Shown here: positions 23,321 through 37,161 of the stretch, one piece after another | How the letters are laid out: the number at the start of each line of letters is the position of its first letter | Numbering within the stretch: position 1 is the first letter of the stretch | Assembly: GCF_003286085.1 (NCBI RefSeq) | Contig: NW_020825294.1 | Location: 9,548,001 to 9,612,000 of the forward strand | Reading direction: 5' to 3' | DNA length: 64,000 nucleotides | From: Drosophila persimilis | Taxonomy: Eukaryota > Arthropoda > Insecta > Diptera > Drosophilidae | Made by a program: the position numbers and the translations under genes | The notes under the pieces: model-generated | Told to the model about the DNA's origin: nothing | What the model saw: only the letters and a program-made list of their open reading frames with translations | Databases searched by the model: none

Positions 23321-26300
23321 GGGTCACTATTTTTGGACAAGGAATCACCTTTATGTAGTTCTAGTTCTGTGGAACTGTCCCATATTCTATCTCGAAATAC
23401 CTCCAATTAAAAAAAAATGAGAGGTAAGGAAAAAGGAAAAAGACACCACAGAATTTGAAATCCAAAATTTTCCTAATCAGTCAATACATACATAGTCGTC
23501 TGTAGAACCCCGTCAAGAGACGCGGAACAGGTTGACAACGCCCGGTTATTTATTATATCCATTCAATCTCTCTCCCGCAAGACGCAACATCTCTATCGGG
23601 GGGCATATAATTTCAACAAAAAAGCGTGCAAACGAAAGAAATAATAATCAGAATTTGAGTATTGTATATATAAAAGAAATTAGCACATTTCAAACAGGAA
23701 ATACACTCGAGAATCGCAAAAAATACGAAGAAAAAAAAAGAAGCAAAGAGCGATTCTCCCCCGGGTCTCGTAACGTCGCGGGTACAAAGAATATTCCTAC
23801 CTCCCTGCCTCTCCCTCTCTATAGGAAAGTCAAGCAACGACCTTGAAATGTCGTTGTATATAAAATAGAATTCTCTATGTGTGTGCCTGCCCCTCGGCCA
23901 CGTTTTCGGGCCCAATGAATCATTATATTTTGTGCGCTCAAGCTCCGAAGGTATCTATAATGTAATGGATATTCCGCTTGATTTATCTGTCGTTTCTGTC
24001 GTGTTTCTTTTGGTCTGGGGAATCTTGTTAGCCAGAGAGTCTCGTGATTTGTGGATGTGTGTCTGGGGTAATACTCGAGTGCCGGCTAAATCGAGCAAAC
24101 ATTTCGAGAGATAAGTCAACAAAGTTATTTGATAAACACCTGTTCCACGGGGGAGAAGGCTGTGAAACCTTTCGAGTTTTATTCAGAGTGCTACTTATTT
24201 TGATAAAGATTTTAATGGTAGATCATAAATAATGAAATGCCGAAAATGAGCTCATACAAAACTATGATGAAATTAATCAAAAAAAACGTGGCAGATGTAC
24301 AGAGAAAGTTTCCCCGAAAGGCAGGCTATTCCTGGACCTACTACAGAATTTATTGTACAGAATTTCATAGACATCGAGACATAAAGAGCTTTAATTTTAT
24401 GAGTAATTATTCCATACAGAAACTACTGATCTCCTTTTAAAAGTTATATTTACAGAGCTATTTTTTATTTACATCTTTAAAATCAGAGTCCCAATTTTAA
24501 TCAGCAACGTCCACTGCTTTGACTGGAAAGTAAATCACTTCAATTATCCCCTCTTTAGACTTGCAGTCATATTCATTTAGCTTGACCTCCAGACCTCAAC
24601 CGAACGCAAAAACGACTCGTTTATACACAATGAAGATCAAAACAAACCGCTCAAAAAGTAAAAACAGGCTTGTCGTTCTCCTTTTTTCGGACCTTAATAC
24701 GCATCTGTGAGCCCCTACTTCGGGTTCGGTTCGGCTCGGGTCTAAAAGCGCCTGAATAAGACATAAATCCTTGAAATTATGTACGAAACGCTCCTTTAAG
24801 CGTCTCTCTGGCTGTGTCTCTCCCTCTGTCTGTGTGTGCCTCCTCGTATACCTGTCGCTCGTTCCTCCCCGTGTGTTTTGTTGAGTTTTCGCGCGTTGCC
24901 ACACTTTTGTGCCCTTTTTTATGGCATTGTCTGGTACGGCGTGCCCCCCCTGCACACGAGGATTCTCTTCTATCCACGAATTGGATTTGTTTTGATTAAA
25001 GGCGAGAGCCCTGCGATTCTCTCTGTTCGCTTCGTCTTTCCTTCTGCTCTGCTGTTCTGTGCCCGTCTGGCAATGCCTTTTGTTAGCGATCTTTAATGTG
25101 ATGGAGTGGTGGCCCGTTTTGAAGGACATTCGTTTAATTTAGGACCTGAGAAAACATATATTTTGAAGCGTTGCTTATTATGGCGTCTCATCGCCATGTA
25201 CATACATACATACATATATGTGCATAAATACATTTATTTCTGGCTGGGGATATGAAGCAGAGTCGTCGTTGAGTGGGGGCTTGGAAATGTTGAAAGATGG
25301 TGAAGAACCTCCTAAAAAACACCTATATCTTTGGGTCTAAGAGAGGTACAGTAATCAAACTTTTCATAAAGATTTCTGTGATTATTATCAAGATTATTTG
25401 TGTTTTCCGCTTTTTCAAAAGTTCCATCCAAACCCACAAACGGGATAAAATCTGTGATAGCCACTACTTAAAAGATATCCAGCTGAAACTTTGAATAGTT
25501 GTAGACACACCCATTATTGATAAATTCTGTAAAAATCAACCAAATCGGATATTTATTACAGGGAGAGCAGTATTTCTTCCAATCGAAAAGCAACCACCTG
25601 TGCAACTCTGCCATCAATTGTCGAACAGAGTTGTCAAACTTTGGGAAACAGCCAGCGCCATCGGGTGACAATGACAATTGACAGGCGCAATTTATAAAGA
25701 AAAGAAGAAAAAAAGTAGTGGAAGGCGAGGAGGCAGAGATGGAGAGAGAGAGGAGGATGGCTGGTTCGGTGGATGGATGTGGATGCCCATGTCCATGGCC
25801 GGAGGTTGTAGAACTCCACTCCAGAGAAGAACGAACGGGGCAACGACAACAAAAGACAATAAAAATCGGCTCAAAGAACGAAAGAGATCATTGGACACAT
25901 TTGCGGGACAACAGAGGCAGGCAGCAAAGACATAAAGAATAACTAAACTAAAACACAGAAAGAAGAGAAAGAAGCGAAGAGAAGAGAAGTGAAGAGAAGA
26001 GAAGCGGTGGGTAGGAGGGAAGACACACAAAGAGCAATATATGGGGAGAGGAGGAGCTGACAAAAGAAAGGCCAAAGACGTTCAAACATTGGCAGAACTA
26101 AAGAAGAAGAAGAGGGAGTAAGGAAGAAGAAACAGCAGCATAAGAAGAAGCAGCAGCAGCAGCAGGAGAACCAGGAGCAGCAGAAGAAGTATACGAAGAA
26201 ACGACAAAGACTTGTTGCCAAGTCATAAAAAAAACAAGAAGGAAAGGCTGGACAGGAAGTGTCGAACTGATGGATACCCTTTAGCATTGTTACATGGTCC

Positions 26301-29300
26301 TAAGATTTGGATAATATTGAGAAAAGAAAGAAAGTTGTGGCATATAAATATTTTTAGACCCAACAACTCTCTCTTCCTACCGATTCGAAATATTTTATGA
26401 CTATCCCTTTGATAATATTCTATTATTCTATAAGGTCGAAAATGCTTCAGTCCTTAACGAATGCTGTGCGAATCATACCCTTCACCATACCCTTGAAGGG
26501 TATCAAGCGACCAACTCTCAAACAAAAGCAAATAAAGAGGAAACTATAAAAGAGAAATTCAAGTGAAAGAGAGAGAGAGAGCGAGCCAGCATAAAGAACA
26601 TCGGCAGCAGCAGCAGCAACAGCAATAAAAAGTAACACGTCATGCTGACTGGCTTTGCTTACCGCCGCTCTTCACGCACCTACCCCGCCACACACCTACA
26701 AGAAGTGTACCTCTCTCCCACCGCACACCTTGCCGCCCCTCTTTCCGCCACACCTATGTATGGTACTGCCCCCTCTTCTGCTGCTGCTGCTGCTACCTCT
26801 GCCTCTGCTTTTTCTTCTCCTTCTGGTGTGTGGCCAATGCCAAGAACAAGTTGTAAAATGAGGCGGCAGCAACAGTCCACGACGGGGACGGCGACGACGC
26901 CGAAGAAGCACGAGAAAGCAGAGGAGCTGAAGAACAGGCCAAAGCGAAAGAGAGAGCGAGACAGAGACAGCGCAAGCGAGCGAGACAGCCGAAGAAGAGG
27001 TCATTGGCGGCCATTGACTTTGTCTCGCTGATGACCTTGCCCGAAAAATGTAATAGTAAAGTGGAAAAAAAAAACGAAGTGGAAAAAAGAGGAGCAGCTG
27101 AAAATGCACTCGCAGCGACAAAGCGAGAAAGAGACACATGCTGGGATAGAGCGAGAGAGAGAGGAAGAGATGCACACGACAGCAGAAGAAGTTTGGGGAG
27201 CACCGTGCGCCGACATGCAGCTGTTGACAAAGCGAGAGAGACCATCCCAGCCGTGTACAAAGGAGCAAGAGAGAGCTTACTAGAGGGAGAGAGGGGGACA
27301 GTGAGCCCAGCAAATAGATAAGAGAGCGAGAGAGAAGTGCATTTGGGCACAGGGCCAAGGCAAATGGAGCAACGGTACTTGGTTTTGTGGATGGAAATTA
27401 ACAGTATTTGTGGATATAGACAGTTTTGCTTTTGCTTCTCTTTCTCTATCGATTCGGATATTGTATTTGATAAATAGTCATCTCTCCGTCCTTTTTGGAG
27501 TGTCGATAGAGATTTCTGTGTCTCTGTACTTTGATTTCAGTAATATTTTGAGAAGAGACTGGATGCTTAATCTTTTAAGCAATATAGAGCTGTCTCCTTC
27601 TTTCTTTCTGCCTCGAAAGAAATGCCTAACCTAACAGTTTCTATGGATATGTAGTTGTCTTGCTTTCTCTCAATGATTGAGATGCCATTTCTCTCTCTTT
27701 TTCGATTGAAAGGCTTACGAAAAAAGCTATAAATGCTTAAGAGCCGTCTCCTCAAAAAACCTCAACTTTCCTTATAAAAGATCTTCTTTGATCTACAACC
27801 TCAAAGAACTCTCTCAACCTAACATTCCCCTATGTTGCCCACTAAACGTCATTTATATCTGCCGAAAGGAACTTTCAAAGTGCCCAATTCTTGGTTAATT
27901 ATTCGCTAAGACTACATGAATGCCTTGCGTCTAGCTCGCCTCGGCGTTCGGATCAGTTGCAATCCGAGGCAATCGTTCCAGTTTATCGATTACACAATAA
28001 CACTTAATAAATTGCAACCTGCCAAAAACAGTTTGATCAACTCCAAGACTCCGAGCCAAAGCCAAAGCCATGCCAAAATCGAAACGAACCAAAACTAACC
28101 AATAGTCTGCCATCTAACTTGGCCAAAAGCCGAATGCCAACACGCATGCAACCAAATTGCAGTTAACACAACAGCAACTGCGACAGCAACAGCAACAGCA
28201 ACAAAAGCCAACCAGCAACACGCCACTCAGCTGCATTCGATCGGCAACAACCTTGTCCCAAAACAACTTGCCAGAGACTATTTTTTGTGGCTTTTTTTGT
28301 ATTTGTATTTCTGGTACTCTAGAAGAGGGTATTATGGTTGCGTGAACGGGTTTGCCATGCAGAAAGGTGCTCTTCTCGAGCTCTTTGAACAACTTGAATA
28401 AAACCATCGATATGGTGATATTTGGATATTAAGCTATGAATTTGAAGGCTGCCACGGTGAAACATTGAGCAAATCTTTATTTTAGATGCAAACAGCATAT
28501 AAATCGGAATAAGGAAGATTATATAATACAGATAACACAAGAACAATCGGTCATAAAACAATTCTTTGGGGGAAAACCCTTTCTGTGTTTAAAGATAAAT
28601 TATAGAAAATGCGTGTTTCTTTATAAATTAATCTCTATTAAATCTAATCTTTTAGTGTCGGGTCGTCGCCGCCTTCCGATATTTTGCTCACTGCGGAAGC
28701 GAGTGAGCCGATGGTTGGTTGGTTCATGCGCAGGCGCAGGTGCTTGCCACTCAGTATCTAAACAAAATTATATCAAATTTGGCTGACTATATCTTATAGC
28801 TGACATGAGAAAAAATCTCTCAAAAATCCGCTCTTTGTATGGAAAACATTTATATTTTTAAAGATAAACCCACCAAAACTCACTTATCTTTAGTTTCAAG
28901 TATTTCCTTTAAATATCAACAAAATATAAGCCCTATTACAGGAACTGTTATAGGAAGGGTATTCCAACAGCTGCAAACCCCTACAGCTAGCCTTCTTTTC
29001 TTGTTTAAGCGTGCAGTTTTTTCAAGCTTGCAGTTTTTATATTATATTTTTTTCTGTACAGTATATTCTCCACTTTTTGTTGTTGTTAGTAAGCATCGAC
29101 AGCCGTATACTTGTATTTTGCACGTACGCGTCGCCGCGAGTTGGCTTTTGATATTAATTAAACGCACGCAGAGACGAAGTGGCACTCGCAGTCGCAGTTG
29201 CAGTCGGAGGCAAGAGTCCAAGTCGCAGTCAGCGGCAAAGGCAGAGGCAGAGCCCAGGGGCAACAACGAGACCTGCATTATGCCCACCCAGCAGCAGCAG

Positions 29301-32190
29301 CCGGAGCCAGAGCCAGAGTCGGAGCTCTGCTGAAACGAGTTCCAAGAGAACAAGAAAAGCCAAAATCGAAAAAAGAGGAGCAAAAAAATATAATACTAAA
29401 AGCGATTCCAACTTGGAGTCCGGGGCTTAGAAAGAGTAAAAGAAGTCAATGCGCGAGACGCTTTCCAGTGCGTTGCGTCGATGGTGGGCGGTCGGTCTGC
29501 ATGGAGGTGCTGGTGCCCCGGAGATTACACTGGAAGAAAGATTTTGGGCAGGAGTTGTGGAGGGAATTCGAGTCGATTTTTAGGGAATAACAGAAAAAAC
29601 GCAAATTTTCAGATGGTCTTTAAGTATTTTCCTTGAGGATTTTTGAACTTATAATTTAAGAAACAATGAATATTTTGGATGGCTTCCCAGCCGATCTCTA
29701 AGCGGACAGTGCTCCTTTATTATCATCCGTTCAAAGTCTGCTTTAAGACAGCAACTTATTCGTTGCAATGCCAGTAAAAAAGAGAGATTCTTTATGCAAA
29801 ATAACATCCAATTTTTCCAGGAATAACTAAGACATCCATTTCTATAAATTTTTAACGATTATTATACGAATTTCCTATTGCTCTCTAAGACCTCTTTTTC
29901 CCTCGAATATCTTCATATTTATTTTCCCCCAGTGCCATTTCTGTAACTTTCAGCTTTGGGGCCTGGCTCTCTGGTCAATCGAGCAACCTGCTCCTGAGGA
30001 GGAGCAGTTCCTCCGGTCTCAGGGGCCGGACAGTGCGGGGGGGCCTGCCTGGCTGCATGCTGCTTTGCATGCGCCGCTGAGCAGAGAAGCCTCCCAGAGG
30101 AGCTACCAACATTTTAATGACTCTGTTTAAGAGGCCTACTCTTCAGGCCTTCTTTTTGCTGGTGCTGCTGCTGTTGGTGCTTTTTTTGATGCGTGGCAAA
30201 TGGCAGGCACAGTGCAATGCAAATACACTGAAAAGAAAAACTCTAACGAAGAGAAAACAATTTATATGGAGGGAAAAAAGGAAAGGTATTTGAGAGATTA
30301 GTTGTAGATTACAAAGCGGAATGTTATTCTATTAGGAAAGAAATGATGATTTCAAGCAAAAACTATAAGAAAATCAAGAAAATATCGCCAAAAGCAGTGC
30401 CAACGTTTCTGTCGAGGCACACATATCAGAAATAATAACTTAATTTTCTAGAGTTCAGATCTTTCTTTAGAGATAATCGAAATTCTACAGATTAGATTCG
30501 ATAACTAGACTCTTCTCATGGGTGTTTTCCCTCAGTGTAGATCCTCTCTGATCATCAGACCAAATCGGTGGCCAGAAGCCCACAGCTCGAGATCTCTCGT
30601 CATGGGAAAGTCTCAACTGAACATAAAACTGAACTATTTTTCTATGATGCTGGTTTTTTTTTTTTGCACCTTTTTTTTATGATAATTGCAAAAAAAAAGT
30701 CTTGTGAGACTTTAAACTTGTTTCGTATCTACATATTAATTTTTGTAGTTATATTTTTGCATATTTTATATTAATTAAACTAAAAAAAGTCTGCCATTAG
30801 TTTGCCAAAATGTGTTTATTATATAAGAAATTGGCGATATTTAAACCAGTTTGTGATATCAAGATCGAGAATGCCCCGTGATTTACGATCGTATATAGAA
30901 CTTTGAAGAGAAGTGGCTGTCGCGGGGCAAAGTATTTGTTGATCCGGGAATTGATTTTTCTTATAGTCGTATTATATAAAAACCGCAATCGTTTGTACTT
31001 TTATTTAGAAGAAACGACCTTGAGGCGCGGCGGCAATCGCAGGAACAGCTGGAAACAAGTTCAAAAGAAAAAAGACCAAAACAAAAACAAATTTTTATAA
31101 ATAAACTTTTGTGAGAAGTCTGGTGTTTTGTTGCCTCGTTCCCTCCCGCTCTCTCGCTCACGTTCCCGATCCTCTCCCATTTCATGTTTGTTATCTTTTG
31201 TTGATATTGATAGTGCCTGCCGCGCAATCGGAACTCCGACGATGGGTTGAAGGCCCCGCGAACCTGATAAAGACCCCAACGAAATGATGACATACAGAAA
31301 ACAGGGAATCATTGGAGGGACAGAGAAAGAATCATCCCCAGAGAGAAAGAGTAGGAATCATTCCCAGAGAGAAAGCGGGGAATCTTTGGTGGGAAGGAAA
31401 AGGAATCTTTGCAAGCAAAGAGGTGGAAGAATCGTTTGAAGAACAGAGAAGGAATCATCAGAGGTAGAAAAAGAAGGATCGTTGGTGGAAAAGAGAAGGC
31501 ACAATCAGAGAAAAAGAGAAGGCATCACTACAGGAAAAGAGGTGGAATCATCAAAAGGCGATACCAAAGTTCTGCACATGCAATTGTCAGGGAGTGTCTC
31601 CAGCCATTAAAAATGCAAAAAAAAACCTTAAAGAAAATTAAAAAAGAATAAAAAAAGTGCGCAAGCGTAACATTTCCTGTTTGTCGAACGGTAAACCCAT
31701 AATTGTTATGCAGACGACAACCGAAGACTGGAGAGACCTGAAGACCTGAAGCCTGTGGATTGCAACGCCCCGAAATTGCCGTCTGGAAGGTGGATCGGTG
31801 GCTGGTTCGATGGGGCAGGCTGTGGTGCAGGCTGTGGGGCGGGACATGCAGTAGGCTGCAGTTGCAGTTGCACAGTCCGTGGAGTGTGTCTGGGTCGTTA
31901 GATTGCTTAGATTGCTGGCTTTTGCTGGCTTTAGTGGCTTTGCTGGCCTGCAACACACACACGACACTCGAGACACGGCTTGCGAGAGACGTTGACAAAG
32001 TTTTCTTCTGGTTTTCTTGCCTGCGACTGTGCGACAAAACTTGTTCGTTTTATTTGGTTATTGTTTGTGCAAAAATGCACTGGCAGAATAAGAGAACCCC
32101 AGCTCACCTTTTAGCACCATTAGAAGGGGATTTGATTAGGGAAATCTCTAAGAATCAACGGATAATCCTTAATTTTTAAGACAATTTCTC
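23321..32190 (+). other. Hr39 5' intron, part 3
   Basis: Intronic DNA with long GA-rich tracts (25700-26230, 26560-26600, 26930-27340) that would offer GAGA-factor sites, AG/CAG repeats near 26150, and a GC-rich structured patch at 29985-30110. Open frames of 100-220 codons here (for example 24596-25129 and 26696-27358, both minus) are low complexity or lack any domain and are not called as genes. Confidence 0.5.
28668..28745. repeat. Short paired element, copy 1 (hairpin GCTCACT...AGTGAGC)
   Basis: Carries GTCGTC, CCGATATTTTGCTCACT and a perfect 7-bp inverted repeat GCTCACT/AGTGAGC around GCGGAAGCG. Similar words in the same order occur at 34935-35010 (GTCGTCGTCCGATATTTTAC, GCGAGTGAG). Confidence 0.45.
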
Positions 32191-32199
32191 TCTGATTCC

Positions 32200-32825
32200 A
32201 CGCTTACGTGTGACTGTCATCTTTGGCAATGATCTTTGCTCCTTTCAAAGTACATACACCTCTTATCCTCTTATCCTTCAATGGAAGATGATCTCTCCTG
32301 TTGGGACATGTACTAGCCAACGTTTACATGTGACTGGTAATCACTTTAAGTGCAACAGCTGATTCGCTCTCTGAAAGAATTACTATTTTTATCACCATTC
32401 TTAAATGAAAGAGGTATCTGACCTGCATCCTTCAACGTTAACACGTGACTGGCAATCACATTCGCTCTCTGAGAGAGTTTATATTTTTACTCCTTCCAGT
32501 AACTTTTTATCAACATTCTTAAAGAAAGAAGTCTTTCATCTTTCAGCGTTAACATGTGACTGGCAATCATTTGAAGTGCACCAGCTGATTCACTCTCCGA
32601 AAGAATTTCTATTGTTACTCCTTCCAAAGTTAATCTAACTTCTTATTTTCATTCTTAAATGAAAGAAGCTGCGCTGATTTGCATCCTTCAACGTTGACAT
32701 GTGACTGGCAATCCACTTGAAATCCGCTCTCCGAAATAATTACTACGTTTCACCAACGTCTTTTTTCAATCATCGAATGATGGACAACGTTAATTTCAAC
32801 GTTAACACGTGACTGGCGATCATTA
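32200..32825. repeat. Tandem array with CACGTG-like E-box in each unit
   Basis: Six imperfect units of about 108-144 bp, each with a core of the form CAACGTTAACAYGTGACTGG followed by CAATCA. Cores lie near 32203, 32319, 32432, 32544, 32688 and 32796. Two units hold a perfect CACGTG; others have CATGTG or ACGTGTG. Between cores recur GCATCCTTCAACG, TTCGCTCTCTGAGAGA-like, TACTCCTTCCA and ATTCTTAAATGAAAGA words. The array lies in the Hr39 intron. Confidence 0.8.
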
Positions 32826-35800
32826 AGAGCTGTCGAATTCGTCTGCAAAGTAGTTTTTCCAGTGCACTTCTTGGCACTCTTTTACCGGTTTTTCCTCATT
32901 CTGTGTTGTTGCTGTTGGTTTCTGTGAAAACGAGCGAAACGGTGGCCATATCGATGCTCGCTGCTCGCTGCTTGCTGCTCGCTGCTCGATGCCCGATGGC
33001 CAGACAAGAGACGAGACCTGACGACGCACCTGTTGAAAATCAAGTTCTTTCAAATGTCTGCGCATACAAAAAAACATTCATACATACATATGTACATATG
33101 AATGTGTATGTATGGGATATAACATTTGCGCCACACATTATTTTTATAATTTATAATTTTCCATAGCTTAAATGCCCGCAAATGGCATTAGGAGGAAACT
33201 CTAACGTGGCCATTGGTTGACAACACAACGACCACGCAGTTTTCAATCCGGGTCTTTATGGGCTAATGTCATATGTGTGCTGTCGTGTGTGAATAGAATA
33301 TAGAGAAATATGTACAGATACGGTGGGTTTCATAGGTGAAAAAACGGTGGAAAAGATCTTTAAATGAAACAATTATGAAAATATATTATTTTCGAAACTT
33401 TTATAGGTTAAGAGTATTATGGTGTTGGAGTTAAGGATACGATTGATATGATTTATGATTGGATAGATGTATTTTTAGAGGTTCTAGGGACCTTCTATGA
33501 TTGCAGAATGTTGGTTTACTTGTCGAAGAAGCTTATTACACGCCTACCGCAGGCTGAATACAGTGAACACCGACCGTGTGGCGCTGCTGCACGACGCGTG
33601 ACACGTTTAAGGGACAAGGAAGGAAGATTCTAGACCAGAAAAGTTTAAATTTATAATCGAATTAGAACGATTTCACTGTTTTCATCATTGATTTTATTTC
33701 AAGTAGTTTTAAGTTCTTAAAAATGTATCCATTTCTATAACTCACCCTCTAGATCTGAGGTTATTTAAATTCCCGTGCCCTTACACTGCTATTACGCACT
33801 GTACTGTATGGTGCCGTATCTATGACATGTCTAACCTGTTGGCTTTTTGTTTTTTTTTTTTGTTGTATTTTTTCGTGCTGCACAATGTTTTGCAATTTGT
33901 TTGCCATTTTCCATAAGGCAACTTCTGTTGCACATTATGCTAATGACATGCCTATGCTTTTCCCCCTCCCCCCACCATTCCCCTCATTCTCTCACTGATC
34001 CCCCCACTCTGCCTGTTTGGGTCGAGGTGATTAATCAAAATGCTCGCAACACTCACGGAGAGAGAGACAAAACACTGGAAAAATGTGTGTTGCCCCCTGT
34101 TTTGGCCAGGTAATGCAATTTACAATTGTTGGACTCCCATAGTATTTCCCTGGGTCTCTGTGGCTCTCGTACTTCTCTTTGTATCTGTATCTGCTTCTGC
34201 TTCTCTTACTCCTCTCTGTATCCCCCAGTTATAGTGTTATAGCCATAGACATAACCCGGATCGGGCCTGGGCTCTGGGGTCTGGTGTCTTTGTTTGCAAT
34301 TGGCGAAAGGTGTTAGAGGCACACAGCGCAACACACACACCTCGTAAGTGAATCTGGAATCTGTATCTGTATCTGACTCTGCCTGTGGAAGCATGTTGCA
34401 TATTTTCTGCTGTTCAAATTGGCCTTCTGGTGGCCCCTCTCTGTCTCTTATGCAAGCATTAAGGATTATACATAATGTTTTCGTGTGCTGTGCCGTGGAA
34501 TGTACTTCCAACATTTGATGGGATTTACACTAGTAATTTCTGCGACTCTGTTGTTGGGGGTGTGGGGGCGGCAGTTATGTAAATATGTACATATGTGTTT
34601 ATAGCGGATTCTGCAAAGGTATTTTCGAAAGGTATTTTGCAAATAATTACTTTTCCAGATTGCATTTGAACTGCATTCACAGGTGTCGTTCCTCCGTTTG
34701 TTATTCTCAAGTTTCATGGCAGAAGTTTCTTTTTTTTATCTTTGAAGCTTTACGTCTAGAAATGTAAGGTTTTCTTCGATTTTTAAAGGTTTTCGGTGGT
34801 TTTAACACTGAATTGTGGTTGATTTTCTTCAGTTTCCCGAGAATTCTGTTAGAAGTTCAACGTTTTCTTCTATTTTCATGGGTTTGTGGTACCAAAATCT
34901 TTATTTCTCTATTCAATATGTCAACAAGTTTTGGTTCATCGTCGTCGTCCGATATTTTACTCATATCCGCGCGAGCGGGCAAAGCGAGTGAGACGGGGGT
35001 TGGCGCACTAGTGAAAAGAGTGTGGAGGGTCTTTCGCCTAGTTTTCAATAATATTCAAAGATTTCTTGTACTTTTACAAAGAATTGAGATAGAACCTCTT
35101 CGTTTTCTATTATACTAAAATGTTTTACACAGAATTTCAAGAAAAGTTCAATATTATCCTCTATTTTCAAATATGTTTCGTATTGCTATAAAGAATCTTG
35201 GCAAAAGTTCAGCCTTTCCTCATCTTTAAAGGTTTCTTGTGGTGAAAAATATTAATTTTCCATGATAATTCGGTAAAAAGGTTCCCTTATTTACATTTTT
35301 AGCGACTCCCAATAAAGAAGGTCACTTTTGAGGTTCAATTATGATCCATTTCTACATAATAAACATCAGTGATCCTGTTTAAATATATGGAAATTCTCAT
35401 AGCTTGCATAGCTTTTTCCCAAAATGAAACGGTTTTGCTTCCGGCTTTGTTCGACCCAAAACATCCTCTAGGGAATTAATCACAAACCTCCTCTTCGCCA
35501 GTCACGCACGTACACCCAAAGCTAACAGAATTTTGAACCCGATAGCCCGAGAGCCCAAGCACTTGCTTGCCCATTCAATAGGGGATGCGTTTGTCCCCAA
35601 TTAGAGCACCCTATCAGCAACCCTCTGCGCCTTTTGTGGGGGTGCCTGCCTGCAGTCGTTAACCGTAAACATATCCCCAAAAGCCGAAGAAAAAACCCTC
35701 CTCCACTCAGCTCCACTCTCTCTCTCTCTCTTTACGCTTTCATGTTACGCATAATTGAAACGAAGTTCCCCATTCACTGAGCCAAAACTTCCATGCAGCG

Positions 35801-37157
35801 CGAGGAACAATCCACCACCAAACAAAAAAAAATACCCTGGGACTGGGACTGGGTACTGGGGGACTGGGGGTGTGTGCGGCATTGTCGTTTGGGCATTATG
35901 CCCCACAAAGCATGTCAATGTCATGAATATTATTGACATGGATTTCCATCCACAGATAGCTCTCTCATAGACAGACAGACAGGAGGGAGCGCGATAGACT
36001 CTTTTTTAGGGGGCGCATTTCCGCAGAACGAAAAACAAAAAGAACTCTGAAGGTCAACCCCTTTTTGCCAAAGCTTAGAGCGGAGTAAAGCGGAGCGAGA
36101 GAGAGGGAGTCTTTTTTTTTCTGTGTATCGCTGAAGTTGCTTTCGATGGCCTGTCAAAGTCAAAAGCCTGATAAAAATCGATAAACGACAGACGGCAATG
36201 TCGGAGTCATGTACTATACATACTCGTACTCGTACTCTGGGATGGAGGCCCAACCCGGTTGTCTGTCTATAGAGCGGGTTCTCGGTCATCAGACTCTTGG
36301 CCTCAACCGAACTAAACTCCACGCCCGCCTTCGCCTTCGCCTCCCCCTTGCCCTCTGCAGTGCTCGGTTCTGGCTCTGTGGTATGCCGTTTTCGGTTTAT
36401 TTCAGGGGCTTGTCAAATTGCAAACAGGCAACAATGCAACAATGCAATCGAGCAACTCGAAATATCTCTTGGTATGCAGTTCTTGTCGTAATATGTCATG
36501 GCTCCCCCAGCCCGTAATGCGATAGGCGGCGCTACAAGAAGTCCGTGGAGTGGGGGAATGGGAATGCTAATTGCCGGGCACCAAAAGAACACAAAACTAT
36601 TAAGTAAGCGTAATTAGATCATGGCTAAAAAATGCACAGTTGAAAGTATGCCCTGGAGGGTACACTGATCTCATACTCGGCCGAACGATAAGCGGGCGAG
36701 CGCGCGAAGGTCTCATGTAAATTTAAGTGGGAGTGTTGCAAATATCAAGATAGTGTTGGGAAGTCGATGGTGTTGGACAGATGGAAAGAGCTAGAGCGCG
36801 TCAAGAGGTGAGAGAGATCGGAATGTTTTACATAGAAAGAAACATTAAAATATCAAAAATGGTTAAGGGGATCCTGTTGTCGTTTTGCATAAATTTTGTA
36901 CCACAAAATGTGGTCCGGTCTCCCAGGGGAACTGCAGCTTCAGTGTCCGCCGCATTGTACGGATTTCATTTTGTGCCCCATCCAAGGCCAAACCCAACGA
37001 CATCGTCGTCCATTCAATTTGCATTCCATCCAACCATGGGGACCGTTACCCCCACAGATACACACGCACACACACGTGGACACGACGCCGTACTGCAAGA
37101 ACAATAACACTTCCGCCTGAAAGTACTCGCACTCGTACTCCAATGCGGGGACATGTG
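32826..37157 (+). other. Hr39 5' intron, part 4, up to the provirus
   Basis: No supported gene. A (CT)n tract lies near 35715-35735, and the second copy of a short paired element at 34935-35010. The TGCA target site of the retroelement ends this stretch. Confidence 0.5.
34935..35010. repeat. Short paired element, copy 2
   Basis: Shares GTCGTC, CCGATATTTT(A/G)CTCA, GCG-rich centre and GCGAGTGAG with 28668-28745 in the same order and orientation. The inverted repeat is imperfect here. Confidence 0.4.
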
Positions 37158-37161
37158 TGCA
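37158..37161. repeat. Target site duplication TGCA (5' copy)
   Basis: TGCA directly abuts the 5' LTR and is repeated at 44955-44958 directly after the 3' LTR. A 4-bp alternating purine/pyrimidine duplication is typical of gypsy-group integrases. Confidence 0.9.

Noticed and set aside
24596-25129. 177-codon minus-strand ORF
   Set aside because: No domain, no neighbouring splice or promoter signals, and it lies in the Hr39 intron with CT/TG-rich composition that creates open frames.
26696-27358. 220-codon minus-strand ORF
   Set aside because: It is the antisense of GA-rich low-complexity sequence, giving Ser/Leu/Phe runs.
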